The position numbers and the translations under genes are program-made. From NCBI GenBank assembly GCA_021014945.1, contig MU266481.1, positions 1 through 64,000 of the forward strand: 64,000 nt of DNA. The letters are read 5' to 3'. This document shows positions 23,950-37,169 of the stretch, in pieces. How positions within the stretch are numbered: the stretch's first letter is position 1; every line of letters starts with the position of its first letter. The stretch is from Leucogyrophana mollusca. Lineage: Eukaryota > Basidiomycota > Agaricomycetes > Boletales. The notes under the pieces were generated by a model, which made no database searches, was not told the origin of the DNA, and saw only the letters and a list, made by a program, of their open reading frames with translations.

Positions 23950-24333
23950 TGGAACCCTGTTCCTGGTGCGATATGGTAAATGTTGTCTCTACGGTAAACT
24001 ATTGCTCTCTCTTTGGGTATTTCATAGACAGGATATCTCACTCTGTTCAACTTGCACGTCTCACCAACCCTCCCGCCTTTCTTTTCCCAACACTCGTATT
24101 CTCTCTCGATACCCTGATCTTTTACACTACCTATATCCATCCTTTCACTACTTCGCTCGTGTTCCTCTTCACTTAAATATACGAACAGTCTACATAGGTA
24201 GACAGCTCCATCACCGTAGCTATCACGATAGTAGTCGTCTTTCACACTTGTATTCTGTTAGCTTTGCGATACATCTAGTTGTGGCTCACATATACCCAGT
24301 TCATCCATGAGGGCTATCACGCGCTTGTGACAG

Positions 24334-24360
24334 ACGCGTCTGTCACACGGGATCACGCGT
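24334..24360. promoter_or_regulatory. Two ACGCGT (MCB-type) boxes upstream of POL2
   Basis: ACGCGT occurs at 24334-24339 and again at 24355-24360, 89 and 63 bp before the polymerase epsilon ATG. The first lies inside the palindrome agacgcgtct. In yeasts this hexamer is the MluI cell-cycle box bound by the MBF factor, which drives DNA-replication genes at G1/S. Binding here is inferred from sequence and gene identity only. Confidence 0.65.
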
Positions 24361-24422
24361 TGAAGTCACGCTACGTGGGTTCTCTTCATCTTTTTGACTT
24401 ACTTTTGACAGCGCTTCTCGCC

Positions 24423-27400
24423 ATGGCTCGAGGGGGGCGCGGAACGTTTGGCTTATCGTCTTCGGGTAGAGGACGTGGAGGATTTAGAGGAGGGTTCAGG
24501 GGCAGTTATCGTGGGGGAGGATCCTTTCGCGGAGGGCGTGGTAGAGGAAGAGGACGCGGCGGCTCCAATGTACCAGGCGATGGACCACCACCACAGAGAG
24601 AAGACGACGGTACTCAACTCGCGGAACGATTCGAACAAGTCCGCTTGAACGACGAGATCGATGAGAAGCTAGGCTTTGCACGTTTGCAGGAAGGTGGCAG
24701 AAAGGAAGGGTGGTTGATCAACATGCATCCCGTGAGGGCGCATTTCTCCGCATTTTGTATGAAATTGACGGGAGAGGCACTACAGACACTGATGAAAGAT
24801 GCTGACTACCCTTCCGGAAAAGCAGCAGTTGATTTCTATTTCATTCAGGACGATGGGGGTATGTTCAAATGTACCATGCAATATGAGCCCTACTTTTGCA
24901 TTGCTTGCAAGGTAAGCTTTGTTCTTTGATGCCGACGAGTATTAATAAATGCTCTGCAGAATGGCTCTGAGTCTGCTGTTGAAGAATGGTTGATGAAGCG
25001 ATACGAGGGAATTATCTGTCGCATTACTCGCGACAGGAAGGAAGACTTGAAACTGCCTAACCACCTGATGGGACACCGCAGGACTTATCTTCAGCTTTGC
25101 TTCCGGAACGTCTCGGACCTGCTCACAGTACGGCGCGACATCCACCCTCTTGCTCTTGCAAATGGCGCGAAACGGGATGCAGTGGACGCGTATGCGGAAG
25201 TTGTAAGTGCGACCGCCACCGCAGGGATGAATATCGAGCTGGAGGGAGAGTGGGCCGAAATTGGCGGGAGCACGAGCAATCACAAAGACAAAGATCCACG
25301 TGATTGTATAATCGACATCCGAGAGTTCGACGTCCCGTATTACCTTCGCGTGGCCATCGACAACGAAATGCGCGTTGGGTTGTGGTATGCAGTTACTTTC
25401 ACAGCGGGTCAGCCATCTTTTACCCAAATCGTGGAACGTGTCAAGCGAGCAGACCCGGTAGTCATGGCATACGACATAGAAACCACGAAGGCTCCCCTCA
25501 AATTTCCTGACCAGGCCATTGACCAAGTTATGATGATCTCATACATGATCGATGGCCAGGGCTATCTCATTACCAACCGGGAGATCGTCAGCGAGGATAT
25601 CGAGGACTTCGAGTACACCCCAAAAGAAGGCTACGAGGGGCCTTTTATGGTATTCAACGAACGCGACGAGGTTTGTGCCATCTAATAGTCCCCTACGCCA
25701 TTTAAATGACCCGGCTGTCAGGCAGCAACTATCAAACGGTTCTTCCAGCACATTCAGGACGTCAAACCGACTGTGATGGCCACGTTCAACGGGGACTTCT
25801 TCGATTTCCCCTTCTTGTGCGCACGTGCCCAAGCGAACGGTATAGACATGTTCCTTGAGACAGGCTTCGCGAAAGATTCCGAAGATGAATACAAGTGCAG
25901 GACGTGCGTCCACATGGATTGTTTCCGATGGGTCAAGCGAGACTCGTACCTGCCCCAAGGAAGTCAGGGCCTGAAAGCAGTCACTACCGCGAAGCTGGGG
26001 TACAACCCGATTGAGCTCGATCCTGAACTCATGACGCCGTGCGTTATTGCCGTGTACTTCTTCGGCGCGCATTCTAATTCAACTACAGGTACGCGATGGA
26101 ACAGCCACAAGTCCTCGCGCAGTACTCCGTGTCCGATGCAGTGGCGACATATTATTTGTACATGAAATATGTCCACCCTTTCATCTTTTCCCTTTGCAAC
26201 ATTATCCCACTGTGTCCAGATGAAGTCTTACGCAAAGGCAGCGGGACACTCTGCGAGACACTTCTCATGGTGCGCTGAACTTCTCTCCAAGTTTCACGAT
26301 CTGACCCACGTCCCGTAGGTTGAAGCCTTCAGAGGCCATATCATCATGCCGAACAGACATGAAGATGAGCATTTGAACATGTTCGAAGGCCATCTACTTG
26401 CGTCGGAGACATACGTTGGAGGTCATGTCGAGGCCCTCGAAGCTGGTGTTTTCCGCAGTGATATCCCCACCGATTTTAAAGTCGTGCCCTCTGCTGTACA
26501 ACAGGTATGTCATCTGAAATGTGGGCAAGGTGTCGCAACTCAAAGTTTTTCCAGTTAATTGATGACCTTGATGCCGCGCTCACGTTCTGTATCGTTGAGG
26601 AGTCAAAGGCGTCGTTGGAGGATGTCACAAACTACGACGAAGTCAAAAGCCAAATCCAGACTGCCTTGGAGCTCATGCGAGACAATCCAAAGCGGATGGA
26701 CCCACCCCTGATCTATCACTTGGACGTCGCCGCCATGTATCCCAACATCATGTTGTCTAACCGCCTCCAACCGGATTCCATGGTGGACGAGTCTGTGTGC
26801 GCTGTTTGCGACTACAATCGCCCCGGGAAAACCTGCGATCGCCGTCTCGAGTGGGCATGGAGAGGAGAGTTCTTTCCTGCTCACAGAGACGAGTATAATA
26901 TGATCAGACATGCCCTCAATCAAGAGACATTTCCGTCGAAGCGTCCCGGTGGTCCCCAGCGCCGATTTGCTGACCTTTCGGATGCGGAGCAGACTGCACT
27001 GCTGCACAAGCGCCTTGGGGACTATTCACGGAAGGTCTATAAGAAAATCAAGGACACCAAGGTGGAGACGCGGGAATCTATTGTCTGCCAGCGGGAAAAC
27101 CCGTTCTATGTTGACACCGTCCGAACCTTCCGAGATCGGCGATATGAATACAAGGGTCTGCACAAGACGTGGAAGAAGAACCTTGATACAGTGCTCAGTG
27201 AGGGTCGTTCAATTGCCGAGGTTGACGAGGCCAAGAAGATGATCGTGCTCTACGATTCTCTGCAGTTGGCGCACAAGTGCATCCTCAACTCTTTTTACGG
27301 CTACGTGATGCGCAAAGGAGCACGCTGGCATTCCATGGAGATGGCTGGGATAACATGCTTGACGGGTGCCACCATCATTCAAATGGCGCGTGCCCTTGTC

Positions 27401-30400
27401 GAGCAGATTGGGCGACCGCTCGAACTTGACACCGACGGGATCTGGTGCATGTTGCCAGGCGTGTTCCCAGAGAACTTCAATTTTACGCGCACCAACGGCA
27501 AACCGATCGGATTCTCCTATCCATGCACAATGCTCAACCATCTCGTTCACGCCCAGTTCACCAATCACCAATACCACGATCTAGATCCCAAAACGGGTGA
27601 ATACGTTGTCCATAGCGAGAACTCGATCTTCTTCGAGCTCGACGGTCCCTACAAGGCGATGATTCTACCTTCGTCCAAGGAGGAGGACAAACTTTTGAAG
27701 AAACGCTATGCCGTCTTCAATGACGATGGCTCTCTCGCAGAGCTGAAGGGTTTCGAGGTGAAACGCCGTGGCGAGTTGCAGCTCATCAAGATATTCCAGT
27801 CTCAGATTTTCGAGAAATTCCTGCTTGGCTCGACCACAGAGGAGTGCTATGGTGCTGTTGCCCAAGTCGCTGATCAGTGGCTCGACATACTCTTCAGTAA
27901 AGCCGAAACGCTGAGCGACGATGAATTGGTAGAGCTCATTGCCGAAAATCGGAGCATGTCGAAGACGCTAGCAGAATACGGCGGTCAGAAGTCAACTTCT
28001 ATTAGCACCGCCAAACGTCTGGCCGAGTTTCTTGGCGACCAGATGGTCAAGGACAAGGGTCTTGCCTGCAAGTTTATCATTTCCGCAAAACCAGCCGGTG
28101 CCCCCGTCACCGAGCGGGCGGTTCCGGTCGCCATCTTCTCTGCAGAAGAGAGCGTCAAGAGAACGTACTTGCGCAAGTGGCTCAAGGATAACAGCATGAC
28201 GAACTTCGAGCTGAGGTCCATCCTCGATTGGGAATACTATATTGAGCGACTAGGCTCCGTAATTCAGAAGCTCATCACTATCCCTGCCGCGATGCAAAAA
28301 GTTTCCAACCCTGTTCCCCGCATTCGCCATCCGGACTGGCTCCACCGTCGCGTGGCAGGGGCAGTGGACAAGTTCAAGCAAAACAAAGTCACCGATTTCT
28401 TTACCCGTGTCCCAGCAGAAGCGCGGCAAGAGACGGATATGGAGGACTTCGGCCAGAAGGAGGGCCCTGCAGACCGTCCTCGTATCGCTGTTGTCAATCG
28501 AAAAGCTGTTCGCAAGCAGACGCCTGAGCCTGAAGAGGAAAAAGTTACTTCCGAAGCACCACTGCCAGATCCAACGGTTAGCTACTCCGCGTGGATTAAA
28601 GCAATCCGGCCTAGATGGAAGGCGCGGCGCGACGCCCGCTGGGGTGCGGCCACTGGGACAGTAATGCCCTCCATGTTCAAAGGCGCACGAGTACGCACCA
28701 CTCAGCGATGGGACATTATCCAGATCCGGCCAAGCAAAATACCTGGGCGATACACGCTGTGGGTCTCGGTGGACGGGGAACTGGTCTCCGTTCCTTTGCG
28801 CGTTCCCCGCGAGTTCTACTTACACCTGAAGAATCCTCCAAAAGACGGCCTCTTCCGTACCGACTACTACTCTTGCGACAAAGTCATCCGACATCTTCCT
28901 CGTGATCTCCACTGCGCCAATCTCTACAAGTTGGTTGTTCGCGAAGACGTATACCAGGAGATCCAAGAGCATTTCACTGATCTCACAAACGACCCAAATG
29001 TTGACGGTGTCTTTGAACGCCAGGTACTTTTCTTTTCTTCCACGTCTCTGTCATCACTCAACTGCGGCAGGTTCCGTTGGAGATTCGTGCCTTACTCAAG
29101 CTGGGGAAGACATGCACCGTCGACGAGCCGGGAATGACTCTAAATCGAGCACAGAGCACTGGAGTCGACTTGATTCAGCTTGATCGTGCTAGCCCCTCAC
29201 TCTCTCGCCGGTCTTATCTAGACAAAGGAAGCGCGAGCAAATACATTTTCATATACCACGCCTGCTCCAATTCCGCCCCTGTCCACGTCTTTGCGATATT
29301 CCTTCCCAGTGGCCCGGTCAAGCTTCACCTCGTTGATCCCGCCGTCCGTCGTCAGCCAATACCGCGACTTTCCGAGCAATACTTGGACCTGCTACAAAAG
29401 CGACACGTACAGTATGGCTCGAGCGCCTCCATCGACTACCCGCCGACCCGCGAATTCACCTCGACCTATCATAGCAAAGACACCATGGCCCTGAAGGCCA
29501 TCTCGCGTGAACTTGGGCTGTTGGAAAACATGTCATATACTGTGGTCATCTCGTCTTCGAAGGAACAGGTGTACTTTGATACTGCGGTGCCCAAACTCTC
29601 CAGATTCCCCGTTTTATCAATGTCTAAGGCCAAGACACCACATACCCTCGACGTCTTTCCCTGGCAAACGCATGTGGCTCAGAAGATGCTGCACCGCTAC
29701 CTGTCGCTTGGCACGTGGTTGGATCGCTCAATAGCGCTGGCCGATTACTACGACGTTCCCGTTGGACACATTGACGGCGATCAACCGCTTCTAGTATCGG
29801 ATATCAGCTTCGCACGTCGATTGATACAGCAGGACATGGTGCTTTGGTGGTCCCCCTCGGAGCGTCCCGATCTTGGTGGCATAGAAGACGACAGCAGGCC
29901 GACTGAAGAGCTGCAGAACACGGAGTTCATGGCCCCCGGGTGTTACTCCAATGTCTGCCTAGAGGTCGCAGTTCGCAACTTAGCGGTCAATTCCGTTCTC
30001 CATTCCGTGGTTGTAAATGAGCTGGAAGGCAGTGGTGGAGCAACGGCGTTCGACTCTGTTTCCCGCACTTTGGACGAGTATTCTGCTGGAGAAACACAAC
30101 GCGACTTGACGCTAGGAGAATCCAATGTGTCGGCACAGACATTTGGGATACTAAAGTCAATGATCAAGACTTGGCTCCTAGACAAAATCCAGGGCAACTT
30201 CGAAAGTCCAGCGACGCTTGCCATCGACCATTTCTGGCGATGGATCAGCACAAGCGCATCCCATCTTCATGATCCTAGTATCCACCGATTCATCCATGGA
30301 CTAATGCGAAAAACGTTTGTACAGATGCTCGCCGAGTTCAAGAGGTTAGGATCCCACGTCATATACGCAGACTTCAGCCGTATTTTGCTCGCTACCTCCA

Positions 30401-31554
30401 AGCCGCCCGGCACGGCCCATGCATATGCGACGTACATCATGACTGCAGTGACCTCGAATGAGCTCTTCCAGCACATCTACCTCAGGACCGACCGTTTCTA
30501 CGACTTTTTACTATTCATGGACCCTGCCAATATGGGCGGCATCGTGTGCGAAGACCCACTCGCAGTCGAACCGCCAGAAGAACTCACGATTGAAATGCGG
30601 TGGAATATCCAGACGTTCCTCCCTCCTGCCGTTCAGGATGACTTTGGCGCAGTGATCCAGTATTTCATCGTCGAGCTTTTCAAAGTTAGGCAGAAGACCA
30701 ACGAGTCATCGCGCGCTCCCCTCCGTGTCGTCGAAAACCTTGCTCCCGACACCACACAACGCGACGCCGGAAAAATAAGTGAAATGGACGCCACACGCGA
30801 GTTCATCGCCAGAAAACTCACTCGCAAGCTGCTTCGTGTTGTGGGCTCTATTCAAAACAAGCAGAAGGGAGCTGCAATGGATGAAGACCTGCATGCGGAG
30901 TTCGAGTTCCCCATCCTCCCAGGCTCCCATCTTACCTTCACCAACGCCGTCCTCGAGTTCGTCAAGTTCATCTGTGCAGTGCTTGGACTCGCACAAGATT
31001 ACAAAGTTGAAGTGGGGCTACTGAAACGTAACCTCCTTGATCTTGCTGGAGTTCGCGAGTTCGCGAACGAGGCCATCTTCCGCAACCCTTGCGAAGCACT
31101 GAAACTCGCCAACGTACCCTGCCGTCATTGTGACTCGCTACGGGACTTTGATTTCTGTCGTGACCCAGAGCTCATGCCCAATGGCATTGACGTCGCCCCG
31201 CCGCGGTGGATATGCGGAGGGTGTGGGGGTGAATACGATCGTGTTGCCATCGAGCTGGAGCTCATGAGGTTGGTGGGGCACATGGAACGGGCTTTCACGC
31301 AGCAGGACTTGCGTTGTGGGAAGTGCAAGCAGGTGAGGGCGGATAATGTGTCGCGGTGGTGTCAGTGCTCTGGCCCATACCAGTTGACAGTGGGAAAGGT
31401 GGATGTGAGGAGGAAACTGAAGACGGTCGTGAACGTCGCTATCGTCCACGGGCTGGCGAGGCTGAGGGTGAGTTTTTCTACATTCATCTATTATTTTTTT
31501 GGAAACTGACTCTTCGTCCAGGAGTGTGCGCAGATGATGCTAGACAATTGGTAG
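24423..31554 (+). CDS. POL2: DNA polymerase epsilon catalytic subunit
   Basis: Leading-strand replicative polymerase with 3'-5' proofreading. Eight exons, 2,260 aa, the usual family length: 24423-24911, 24960-25670, 25722-26038, 26089-26269, 26319-26504, 26555-29023, 29071-31467 and 31522-31554. The first 50 residues are an RGG-rich extension. Exonuclease motifs are [24 protein letters not shown] and [13 protein letters not shown]. Polymerase motifs are [20 protein letters not shown] (A), [18 protein letters not shown] (B) and [10 protein letters not shown] (C). The iron-sulfur cysteine motif is [13 protein letters not shown]. The inactive C-terminal half is followed by two zinc-binding modules: [13 protein letters not shown] with CGGC, and CGKCKQ with WCQC. 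The protein ends [10 protein letters not shown]. Exonuclease acidic residues and the DTD triad are intact. A long uninterrupted exon covers the polymerase core. Confidence 0.97.
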
Positions 31555-32454
31555 ACGCCATGGATCATCACTTTGTTTTGCTTTGATACCCTTGTCATAG
31601 GTATAGTTATCGATATCACCCATCTGTAATCACCCATCCACAAGCTGTTGTACCATGGCTGCTAGAGCCTATATATGAACTTTCACGCAGGAGAATTTGC
31701 CGACCTGCTCGTCTGTTCCACCTGTGGCCATTCAATATTCAATATCCATCGACTCATGTCTGACCGTGCAATGTAAATTCTGACATTGACACTGAATGGT
31801 GGCAATAATGATCTGCATTGGATGATGGATTGGGTCTGCACCACCGCCGGGACATGAAGTGCAGGGAAAGGACGAACGACATCAGGGGGCTGCTACAGAG
31901 CGGAGACTTGTCGCCTTAGGATCGCGTTGTGTACTCACCCAAAGAGCTCGCGTGGGCTTGGGCCCTGGAAGCACAGAGAATTTACCTTAAACGTTTTGTA
32001 AGACCGTATCTTTCGCCGAAACAATGGCATTATTTTGAAGACTTGAGCAACTTGAACGAAGTCAATCCGTTGTATGGTCCTGGCGGATTTATCCAATATT
32101 GGTTTCTGGCCTAAGATGCTGCAAGGCAAATAAACGAGGGTGTCCTCAGGGGAGGGTTCCTGTTGAGTGTTAGTAACCGGCTGGTACACGAGCGGCAAGA
32201 GGTGGGTATGTTACTATGGTTAAGGGACTATGCATACCACCTCTTTTTGCATCTCTTGATATGCCGGTGTCCTTGGTTGAGTGGTCAAGTTGAGTTCGGT
32301 GGTGCTCATGTCTGAGGGGCATGCCGCGTCGGCTGTCTGTGAGCGGAGCTCAAAGTACGCGGGTGCGGCCGAAGCAGCGAAAAGTATGCGAAAAGTATCA
32401 CGTGGTGATTTGACTGCACGTGATCGTCGCGACGCGGTTTGGTTCCCAACCACG
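31555..32454. other. Intergenic, about 900 bp
   Basis: Holds the POL2 3' region and the promoter of the Ase1-like gene. A 61-codon frame at 31929-32114 lacks an ATG and any family signature. A GC-rich cgtcgcgacgcgg lies at 32427-32439, about 20 bp before the next ATG; it resembles but does not match an MCB box. Confidence 0.45.
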
Positions 32455-35124
32455 ATGGCGACGAGCTCACTGAGCGGGCTGCTCTCAGCACTACACACAC
32501 ACCTGAACACACAAACACAGCTCCTGCCAACATTACATGCACAGCTTGGATTGCCACAGTCCGCACTCGAAGATGAGCTCAATACGCTCCAGCAGACCCT
32601 CACACGCGCAGTCGATGAACAGATTCATGTTCGCCGCAAACAGGTTCAGGAATGGGTGGACAAATGTCAGCTCGCAGAGACCGGGTGCGCCCGATACGCT
32701 AGGGCACTTGGAAACAACACAAGGGCTGCTGCATCGTTAGGTGAGCTAGAAGCAGAAAAGGTCCTTCCTCGGCGATACGAGCGTGCACTCGAATGCCAGG
32801 AGAAACTTCGACAGGTGCGGAACTTTCGCTTCATAGCGGACGGTAATTAAGTAGAGATGGTGTAGATATATCACACGAAGCTTGAACAGCTTACCACCCT
32901 TACAAACCGCCTCACAAATCTCTCCCGCACCCTTGGATCAGATTATTTCCACGCAGACATCGTACAGCCGTGTGCAGCTCCAGATGAAGACCCAGACGAC
33001 CCAAATGCACTCCGAGACGTCATGCCCGAACGTTTTGCAAAGCTCGAGAAGGAGCTCGTAAGAGGAAAGGGAGAAGTTGTGAGTGGATCATCTCGTTCTC
33101 TCTGACATTTGCTGAAGATCCATTTTGCAGACCAAGCGACTAAATCAGCTCGCAGACATTTTTGCTCAAATCGATTGGCTATACACAGAACTTGGCCTCG
33201 AGCCGCCAGACACCTCTCCGAATATAAACTCCACGCATACTCTCGCCGTCCCATCCTATCCGCTTCCACGATCATCTTCCTCTTCATCATATTCGAATTT
33301 TACCACAGACCCCTTCCTCGCTTCAGTATCAACACCAACACCTTCCGCCCAAACTCATTCGCGCGCTGGCGCACCTCTGTTAGGTCTTTCTTCATCGTCC
33401 CCACCACATATATCGTGTAACCTCGACATCCCCGCACACAACTATCACACCATCTTCGCACAATTCGTCTCTCTCCTGGACTCTGCCACTACGAAAGATC
33501 CTTCACCCGCATCCCTCCTCTCATCCCTCAATGTCGAGCCAACACATGACATCATCGCATGGGCCGAGAAACTCTGCACTGACCTCACCGAACAGAAGAA
33601 GCGACGCGAAGCGCATATCCAGGCGATGTATGACCAACTTGAGGCACTGTGGAGAAGGATGGGTGTCGATGAGGATGGGATGGATGGGTTTGTTGAGGTA
33701 CTTGCCAGTCTTCTGCCTTCCGTCGTGAGTCATACGCGGTATCGACGCTAATCACATTAACAAATAGGCTAACCGTGGCACGACTCCACAAGCGATCCAA
33801 GCGTACGAGGAAGAGCTTGAGCGGATGATCGATCTAAAGCGTGAACGCATGGGTGAATTCATCGGGAATGCGCGTGCGGAGATCGAGGCGCTGTGGGAGG
33901 AGCTAATGGTAGGTGATGAAGAGCGAGAAGAGTTTGCTGCTTTCGTAGATGGTACGTCCTGGCCCTTCCTACCTTAGACCGTTGTCGCGTCGATCATGCT
34001 CATCCTACGCACGTGTGACAGACGAACATACCGAGGACCTACTCTCCCAACATGAGCACGAGATCAGTACACTCAAAGCCGAAGTACGCGCCAAGACTCC
34101 CCTACTTGCCGCCATACGCAAGTACTTTGAGATATGCGAGGAAGAAAAGGAGCTCGAGCGTGCTGCGAACGACCAGACGCGGTTGCTGGGCCGGGGCGCA
34201 GGCGGCGGTGGCGGTGGAGGGAGGGAGCCGGGGCGGCTGTTGAGAGAGGAGAAGATGCGAAAGAGGGTGGGGAAGGAAAAACCAAAGGTGAGATTATTGA
34301 TTGGTTTTAATTCAAGTTCGGAGTTGTGCTAATTCGAACGGCTGTAGCTTGAACAAACACTCCTCTCTTCTCTTCCATCCTGGGAGACCAAGCACGGACG
34401 CGCATTCCTCGTGCATGGGAGGAGTATGCTACAGTTCCTTATGGAGAGTGTCTCCGCAGGGGAGCAAGAAAACCGGAAGAAAGGCGCATCATCACAGTAC
34501 CAATACTCTGTGCCTGCACCTGCAGCCAACAAAGCACCCGGACTCAAAGGCACAAACGGGTACATACCGGGCAAAGCGCAAACGACGGGGGTAGTGACGC
34601 CTGCTGTGCGTCCCGGATCGTCTCTGGGACCTGGAACAGGAGCAGCCTATAGCAATAAGCGGCAGAAGTTGGCTGAGCCGACACCGAAGGGTCGAACGCC
34701 AAGTGCGAACGGGGGGTCGGGGCTTCCGCGACCGACGGTGCTCTCAACGTCAAAATCCATGTCCGCTTCGATGTCGCAAAAGTCGCTGTCGACATCTCAA
34801 AAGGGCATGTCGACGTCAATGTCGCATAAACACCTTGGACCGCACCCGCCGATGCCACAATCGCAGGCACAAACTCAAGCGAAGGGGTACGCAGGGCTGG
34901 GGTGGGGACGTGCGCCGTCTACAACAGGGCGAAGCGGCTCTGGTTCAACGTCGGCGTCGGTGTCTGGATCGGGCTCGGGGACTTATGGCAAAGCGGGCAG
35001 GGCAAGAAGAGAAAGAGAAAGCTTTAAGCCGAGGCCGAGCATTGATGCTGGTGGGTGGCGGGGTGGCCCAGGAGTGGCTCAGGGATTTAGTGGGGGGAGC
35101 TTGGTAGAGGAGGATGAGTGTTAG
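32455..35124 (+). CDS. ASE1: Microtubule-bundling protein, Ase1/PRC1/MAP65 family
   Basis: Crosslinks antiparallel microtubules at the spindle midzone. Six exons, 788 aa: 32455-32814, 32866-33078, 33131-33697, 33768-33951, 34022-34287 and 34348-35124. The N-terminal dimerisation and rod parts are coiled-coil rich (LEDELNTLQQTLTRAVDEQI; KLEKELVRGKGEVTKRLNQL). The spectrin-like microtubule-binding region carries IRKYFEICEEEKELERAAND and then LPSWETKHGRAFLVHGRSML, both typical of the family. The C-terminal 200 residues are basic, Ser/Gly-rich and repetitive (SMSASMSQKSLSTSQKGMS), with KRQK as a possible nuclear-import or Cdk-region motif. A Ser-rich insert sits in exon 3 (PRSSSSSSYSNFTTD). Start ATG 32455 (MATSSLSGLL) follows a GC-rich promoter. 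Confidence 0.88.
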
Positions 35125-35971
35125 GAATGAGGGTTTGCGCCTGGAGACTCGGAGGGGGCAGCCTTATACCGGGGAGGAGCTGAGACTCGGATTTATCTAT
35201 CATTATCAACGTGATTCGAACTTGTATGTGTATGACTATGCGTGTGCAAACACTTGGTTGGTGTTGTGCTGTCATATGAAGCTTTAGACTCCACCCAGCG
35301 AGGCTACCGTGAATCTCGACCATGGACGTAGATCAATATCTCAATCATAAGACATTGACCATAGTTGAGTGTTGGAACCATGGGGTCTCAGGGGCCCTTC
35401 TATCAGCTGACAGTGTCCTGTCTATCGATTGAACACGAATATTGGGGGACACTCAGAAACTAGAATGGGTTTATATCAATAGACGACTGCGAGTGCTAAC
35501 ATATTGCTTGAAACAATATACCTCTTCACCGATAGTAGCCTGAACTGCAGAGAATCGAGATAACCACAGACCCTCGAATACATTCGACCTCCCTCTCCGT
35601 ATATCGGAGCGCGGATGAGTACTCGGGTCGGGACGTACTGTCAATAGCACGCCTCGTAAGCGAAAGTCGGTGTCGCTCGGACGGGCTCTAGCCTGACTGG
35701 TCAGCGTCATGAACATCGTGACAAAAGCTTTGAAAGACGGAAGCAAAGTCGATAATGGACGCCCACGTGGGGTTCTAAGCGGGGACGATCGGAGATCCCA
35801 GCGCTGGTTTACCCGTGTCGCCCCGACACGCGTTATACTCGGGACGCCTTCAAGCTTCCACAGCTCCGAGAGTCCGAGCTGTGATCGGATATAAGGGCAG
35901 CGTCGACAAGTGTGTACTTTACAAAACTTATCCAGTCTCAGAGCTTTTATACCGCATCCTCTACTAGCACA
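35125..35971. other. Intergenic, about 850 bp
   Basis: No conserved coding block. A long minus-strand open frame (35471-36211) runs antisense through exon 1 of the next gene and has no family signature. The region should hold the Ase1-like 3' UTR and the promoter of the Rcf2-like gene. Confidence 0.5.
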
Positions 35972-36826
35972 ATGAAGATTGTCACACAAGAAGAAATTGA
36001 CGGCCATACTGCTGCAACAATCCGTGGTGCAGCTGAAGGTGCCCTTGTCAGCGCTGGCGTCGCTATACCAGGCTTCTTCGTTCTCAACCGTAGATGGGCG
36101 TACTACCGCTCGCTGCCCTTGCCTCTGAAGGTGATGGGGTGCGTGATGCTCGTCGCACCATGTTTGTCTATCCAAGCCGAGAGGCGAGGGCTCGAATTCG
36201 ATCGGGCACATTGGTATGTCGCGTTTTATAACTTGAAATCTCTTCTCACTGCTAATATCTCACCTTCTCAGGACTGGTGCAGGCAAATGGGAACTCGACC
36301 GAGAAATGGCTGAGGAAGAAGCTCGGTGGAATGCCCTCAGCACCAAGGAGAAACTTGCAAACTGGGCTACCCGTCACCAATATAGCATCATTCTGGGGAG
36401 TTGGGCTCTGTCGATAGCGATTGCGGGCGGCATCATCGCTCGGGATAAGTGCGTTCTGTCAATCTCAGTTGAACCCTGGAGTTTCTGACCTGGCTATATA
36501 AGGCACCAATCAATACCACAAAAGGTCGTCCAAGCGCGTATGTGGGCGCAGGGGCTCACAATTGGCGTGCTCATAGCTGCTGGTGCTCTGACGCATAGCA
36601 GACGGCAAGATGCCGTGCGCCATGTTAGTACTCATCTTTCGCGGTCCCTCGCCCCGTACTCATTGTTATCTTTCTATAGCTCCCCGTCGACCATTCCTGG
36701 CAAAATTTGGTACGCTGAGTGTTTACTATCCTCATAATCTCTGTCCTAACGGGATTTCTTTCTCGACAGCTTGATGAGCAGGAACGAGAAAAACAGTCTC
36801 GCCTAAAGGCAATTGCGTCGTCTTAG
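35972..36826 (+). CDS. RCF2: Respiratory supercomplex factor 2-like HIG1-domain protein
   Basis: Mitochondrial inner-membrane protein that associates with cytochrome c oxidase and III-IV supercomplexes. Five exons, 208 aa: 35972-36213, 36272-36448, 36503-36623, 36680-36709 and 36770-36826. The N-terminus is MKIVTQEEIDGHTAATIRGA, a conserved Rcf2-type opening. Two hydrophobic hairpins follow: SAGVAIPGFFVLNRRWAYYR with PLKVMGCVMLVAPCLSI, then the HIG1 domain. The HIG1 core is SIILGSWALSIAIAGG and VVQARMWAQGLTIGVLIAAG, with the QxxRMxxQ-type signature. The C-terminus is VDHSWQNLLDEQEREKQSR, encoded partly by a 30-nt exon. Joins are in phase and no defect is seen. Confidence 0.88.
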
Positions 36827-37169
36827 AGTGCCTTATACCTCTGCATGGACGGACACTTGATCGCATTTAAGAGCACAGACACTCGCTGCATAGATTACTA
36901 CACTAATACCGACGGAATACCTAATCATAGATCTAGAAGTAACTTGCGCTGTTTGACTAGGGCTTGGAAGGAACAGGAGAACCGGCACTAGTGCACTATC
37001 TTTGTCGACTGGATATGTTAGGTGTTGCAATGACCCGTGTGCTGTGTAACCGTTCGGAATTCATGCATTATGGGGAGCGTTCGTCCCCTCGAACGACAAA
37101 CAATGCCAACCGTCGTATGGATCATGACCGGGGTACATGTTTACATACTTCTTCGACTCAGACCATGCT

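Noticed and set aside
23400..24245. 281-codon open frame on the minus strand
   Set aside because: Antisense to the end of the kinase gene; low-complexity mirror of its Ser/Gly-rich tail.
31929..32114. 61-codon frame between POL2 and the Ase1-like gene
   Set aside because: Starts at GTG, has no homologous block and no promoter or splice support.
35471..36211. 246-codon open frame on the minus strand
   Set aside because: Runs antisense across exon 1 of the Rcf2-like gene and shows no family signature.
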